Source: Aplysia californica (lineage: Eukaryota; Mollusca; Gastropoda; Aplysiida; Aplysiidae). From it: a stretch of DNA of 62,968 bases. The position numbers were made by a program, and so were the translations under genes. The notes beneath the pieces were generated by a model. The model saw nothing but the letters and a program-made list of their open reading frames with translations. It had not been told where the DNA came from and did no database searches. The stretch spans positions 839,497 through 902,464 of the forward strand of contig NW_004797421.1 in assembly GCF_000002075.1 (NCBI RefSeq). Direction: 5' to 3'. Shown here piece by piece: positions 60,485-62,968 of the stretch. Position 1 is the first letter of the stretch, and the number at the start of each line of letters is the position of its first letter.

Positions 60485-60863
60485 GACATTGTTTTTCTGT
60501 TTGTATAGAACAAATGTTTTAATGAATGTTTTTAGTTACTCACGTTTCAACTTTATTGTGACCGTTCGTGAATTTTTATTGTGACCGTTCGTGAATTTTT
60601 ATTGCATTGTTTATTTTTAGTGAACACATTTCCAACCTCACTGCGAGACTGTTTTTCTCACATAAATTTTTACAAATATGCATTTATATTATATGTATAA
60701 TACTTTGTTTTACGTATACGCATGTCAATGAATTTTTAAGATGTGATGTCTTTTAATTTTTAAGATGTGATGTCTTTGAATTTTTAAGATGTGATGTCTT
60801 TTACGTTGTAATGTGCATTGAGCATCTTTTAGAAAATGGAAATGGGCAGTATAAATGCTATTT

Positions 60864-60865
60864 TC

Positions 60866-60926
<61 letters not shown>
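60864..60926. repeat. (TTA)n tail of the LINE
   Basis: About 20 TTA triplets forming the 3' tail. The same triplet ends the SINE copies. Confidence 0.95.
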
Positions 60927-60928
<2 letters not shown>

Positions 60929-62207
60929 ACACCCACAATAACAAAAAGTTTTTTTCTCAACACGGAGAGTGTGACGACCAACATAGTACATGTAGCGACT
61001 AACATAACTGTCCCCGTGGTTTTATGCGCCCCGCATAATTTAGCAAAATTTAATCATTTTTAGCATAATTTCCGATTATTTTCCATTATCTTTCTTTGTT
61101 AAAATTAACAGAATCACATAATTTCACATTTTTGGGCTCAGTTTGCATAATTTCAGAATTTTTCTTGCATAAAACGACGGGAACAGACATAAGGACTTAC
61201 GCAGGATATTTGGATGATATATTGTGGCGTCGGTGGCCTAGTGGTTAGACTACCGGGTTCGTAATTGTGAGGTAAAGTGAGGTTGTGGGTTTGGGGGTTC
61301 GAGCCGCGGGCCCGACGTTGTGTCCTTGGGAAAGGCACTTCACACGAATTTTCCTCACTACACCCTTGTGGGAATGGGTACCCGGCTATCTAACAGACAG
61401 CGAAAGATCTTGTCAGTATGTTAGTGTTTTAGCGCTCATAAATGGCAGCTTGCACTGCATGCTTCCTACGAAGTTGAGTTTGTTTCAGAATGCTCTCAAG
61501 TCTGCTGGGGTAATAGTATAGATTGTAAAGAGAAGAGCTTGCTGTTGAGCGGGGATTTGCGCTATACAAATGCTATCTATTATTATTATGACTAAGAAAT
61601 AAGGTTGTTTCCAGTATCTCATATCCCCTCTAGACTGTAATCGTTACAGTTACAAAGTTGCTTGTAACAGTGCAGAACTAGGTTGCAAAGTGAAATGGTT
61701 TATTGGTTGTTACAACTGCACATACTCCAAAAACAAAAAGATTATGTTTAACACTGATACTGTGACGACCAACATACATACATGCAGTAACGACCAACAT
61801 GACGACTTACGAAGGACATTTGGATGACTGAGAAGTATAGATCGTTTCTAGCTTGTCAGATCACAACTAGGCTTGTCAAGACTAATCATTACAAAGCTGG
61901 TTGGGAAATTGCAGAATCAGGATGTAAAACAAAACGTTTTGTTGGTTGTTACAACTAAAAATAAACCGAAAACGAAAAAAAAGATAATGCTGAACACTGA
62001 GATTGTAACGACCAACATAACAACTTACGGATTGAATTTGGATAGCTAAGATCGAAACAACGCTGTTTCAAGCTTCTCATATCACACCTTGGTATATCTA
62101 GAGTTTGCTTAGTACAGGGCTGCTTATAAAATTGCAGACTCAGGTAATGAAACATACTTTTTACTTGGTTCTTAAACTCCTACGTACAGATTCCTAAAAG
62201 TAAAATG
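60927..62207. repeat. Satellite-like array, right part (SINE-interrupted)
   Basis: Resumes after the LINE with CTCAACACGGAGAGTGTGACGA (about 60957), and repeats at about 61750 and 61991. Units include TTGTTGGTTGTTACAACT and ACTTACGAAGGACATTTGGA. The SINE at 61224-61589 splits one unit between GGATGA and CTAAGAAAT. Confidence 0.72.
61224..61589 (+). mobile_element. tRNA-derived SINE, full-length
   Basis: GTGGCCTAGTGGTTAGACTA (A box), GGGGTTCGAGCC (B box), GTGTCCTTGGGAAAGGCACT, a unique body, then GCGCTATACAAATGCTATCT and a TTATTATT tail. About 365 bp. It matches 41074-41413 along its whole length and shares its 3' end with the CR1-like LINE. Confidence 0.9.
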
Positions 62208-62968
62208 CAGTGGAGTCCGCTTAAACTTAAGTGAACTCTTTGGGACCAGAAGAAAGTGTTCACTTTATCCGAGGTTCAGTTTAACCATTTTGGTAGGGTG
62301 GAGGCCTAGAAACAGTACATGTAGCTACGAGCAGTGTTGAGTCTAGGGTGAATGTTGGGTGGGGTGACAATACAGCGGGCGAGCCTAGACTGACTATAGC
62401 TCTTTCTTTCTGGTTGAGATTGCCGTTGCCAACGCCGAGCTGGGATTATCTACCGATGCGCGAGGCAAAGAATTTTATTGACACTGCCACCGCCATGGTA
62501 ACAACCAACTAAACGACTTACGAAGGAAATGTGGATGACAAAAAAATTAGGCTGATTCCAGCATCTAAGATCATAATAAGGCTTGTTTAGATTATGCTCA
62601 ACACTGAGAGTAGTTTAGTGTAACGATCGACATATCGACTTATAAAGGAAATTTGGATGACTAAGAAATGAGGCTTTTCCCCGCTTTTCAGATCACAATT
62701 AGGCTTGTCTGAAGTCTAGTCACCAGTCGGTACAAAGCTGCTTGTAAAATTGCAGACCCAGGTTATAAAACAGAATCTCATGTATTCGTACATGTATTAT
62801 GACATGTATATTAATTTGTACCACCGTGTTGCGAAGAGTGGAGATAGATCTAGCTCTTGAGCATAAAAACGAAGTTGACAATGGAAGAAAGTAAAGGAAG
62901 AAATATGTTTTTTTTAAAAATGGGTTAGAATGAGTTGTTTAGAAACAGACTAAGATTGAGAAAATTGG
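62208..62968. repeat. Diverged TA-element start and more satellite-like DNA
   Basis: CAGTGGAGTCCGCTTAAACT at 62208 resembles the ends of the 55705-56524 element, and 62340-62470 shares AGCGGGCGAG and TCTTTCTTTCTGGTTGAGAT-like phrases with it; the right end is not seen. From about 62505 the satellite unit returns (GCTCAACACTGAGAGTAG at 62596). The last 150 bases hold nothing recognisable. Confidence 0.55.

Overview
The window is nuclear DNA from an animal. Three intron-rich genes with GT-AG splice sites lie in AT-rich DNA packed with LINEs, tRNA-derived SINEs, inverted-repeat DNA elements and microsatellites. The non-LTR retrotransposons (RTE-like, I/Nimb-like with RNase H, CR1-like), the SINE style and the short CTAGAT tracts suggest a marine lophotrochozoan, probably a gastropod mollusc. 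That is inferred from general style, not from a marker gene.

Layout. 1-8.8 kb: the last four coding exons (+) of hydroxymethylbilane synthase (porphobilinogen deaminase, HMBS); its 5' part lies before the window. 8.8-14.8 kb: AT-rich DNA with no supported gene. 14.8-19.6 kb: nested transposons, including an I/Nimb-like LINE bounded by a 12-bp target duplication. 20.8-21.2 kb: second copy of a terminal-inverted-repeat element also found in an HMBS intron. 22.5-33.7 kb: complete prefoldin subunit 2 (PFDN2, minus strand, three exons, 150 aa), whose large introns hold an I-like LINE remnant, two abutting TTAA-flanked elements, a TA-flanked element, a hAT-like element and GAGA-bearing repeats. 33.7-40.6 kb: repeat arrays, a Lys/Glu-rich degenerate segment and an RT fragment. 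40.7-55.2 kb: at least ten exons (+) of a large, mostly disordered protein resembling PROSER3; a 701-bp run of N interrupts its 3' end. 55.7-63.0 kb: no gene; a TA-flanked element and a satellite-like array (unit about 210-240 bp) split by a CR1-like LINE and SINEs.

The three genes have unrelated roles (haem synthesis, cytosolic chaperone, poorly known and possibly centrosome-associated protein) and nothing indicates that they work together. I found no convincing new multi-gene system. The most unusual items are a tRNA-like SINE head abutting a CR1-like LINE body whose 3' tail the SINEs share, two TTAA-flanked inverted-repeat elements joined at TTAATTAA, a repeat family built on a TATTCTCACCCG palindrome, four identical 45-bp units, and a 33-bp perfect hairpin just before the last exon of the PROSER3-like gene.
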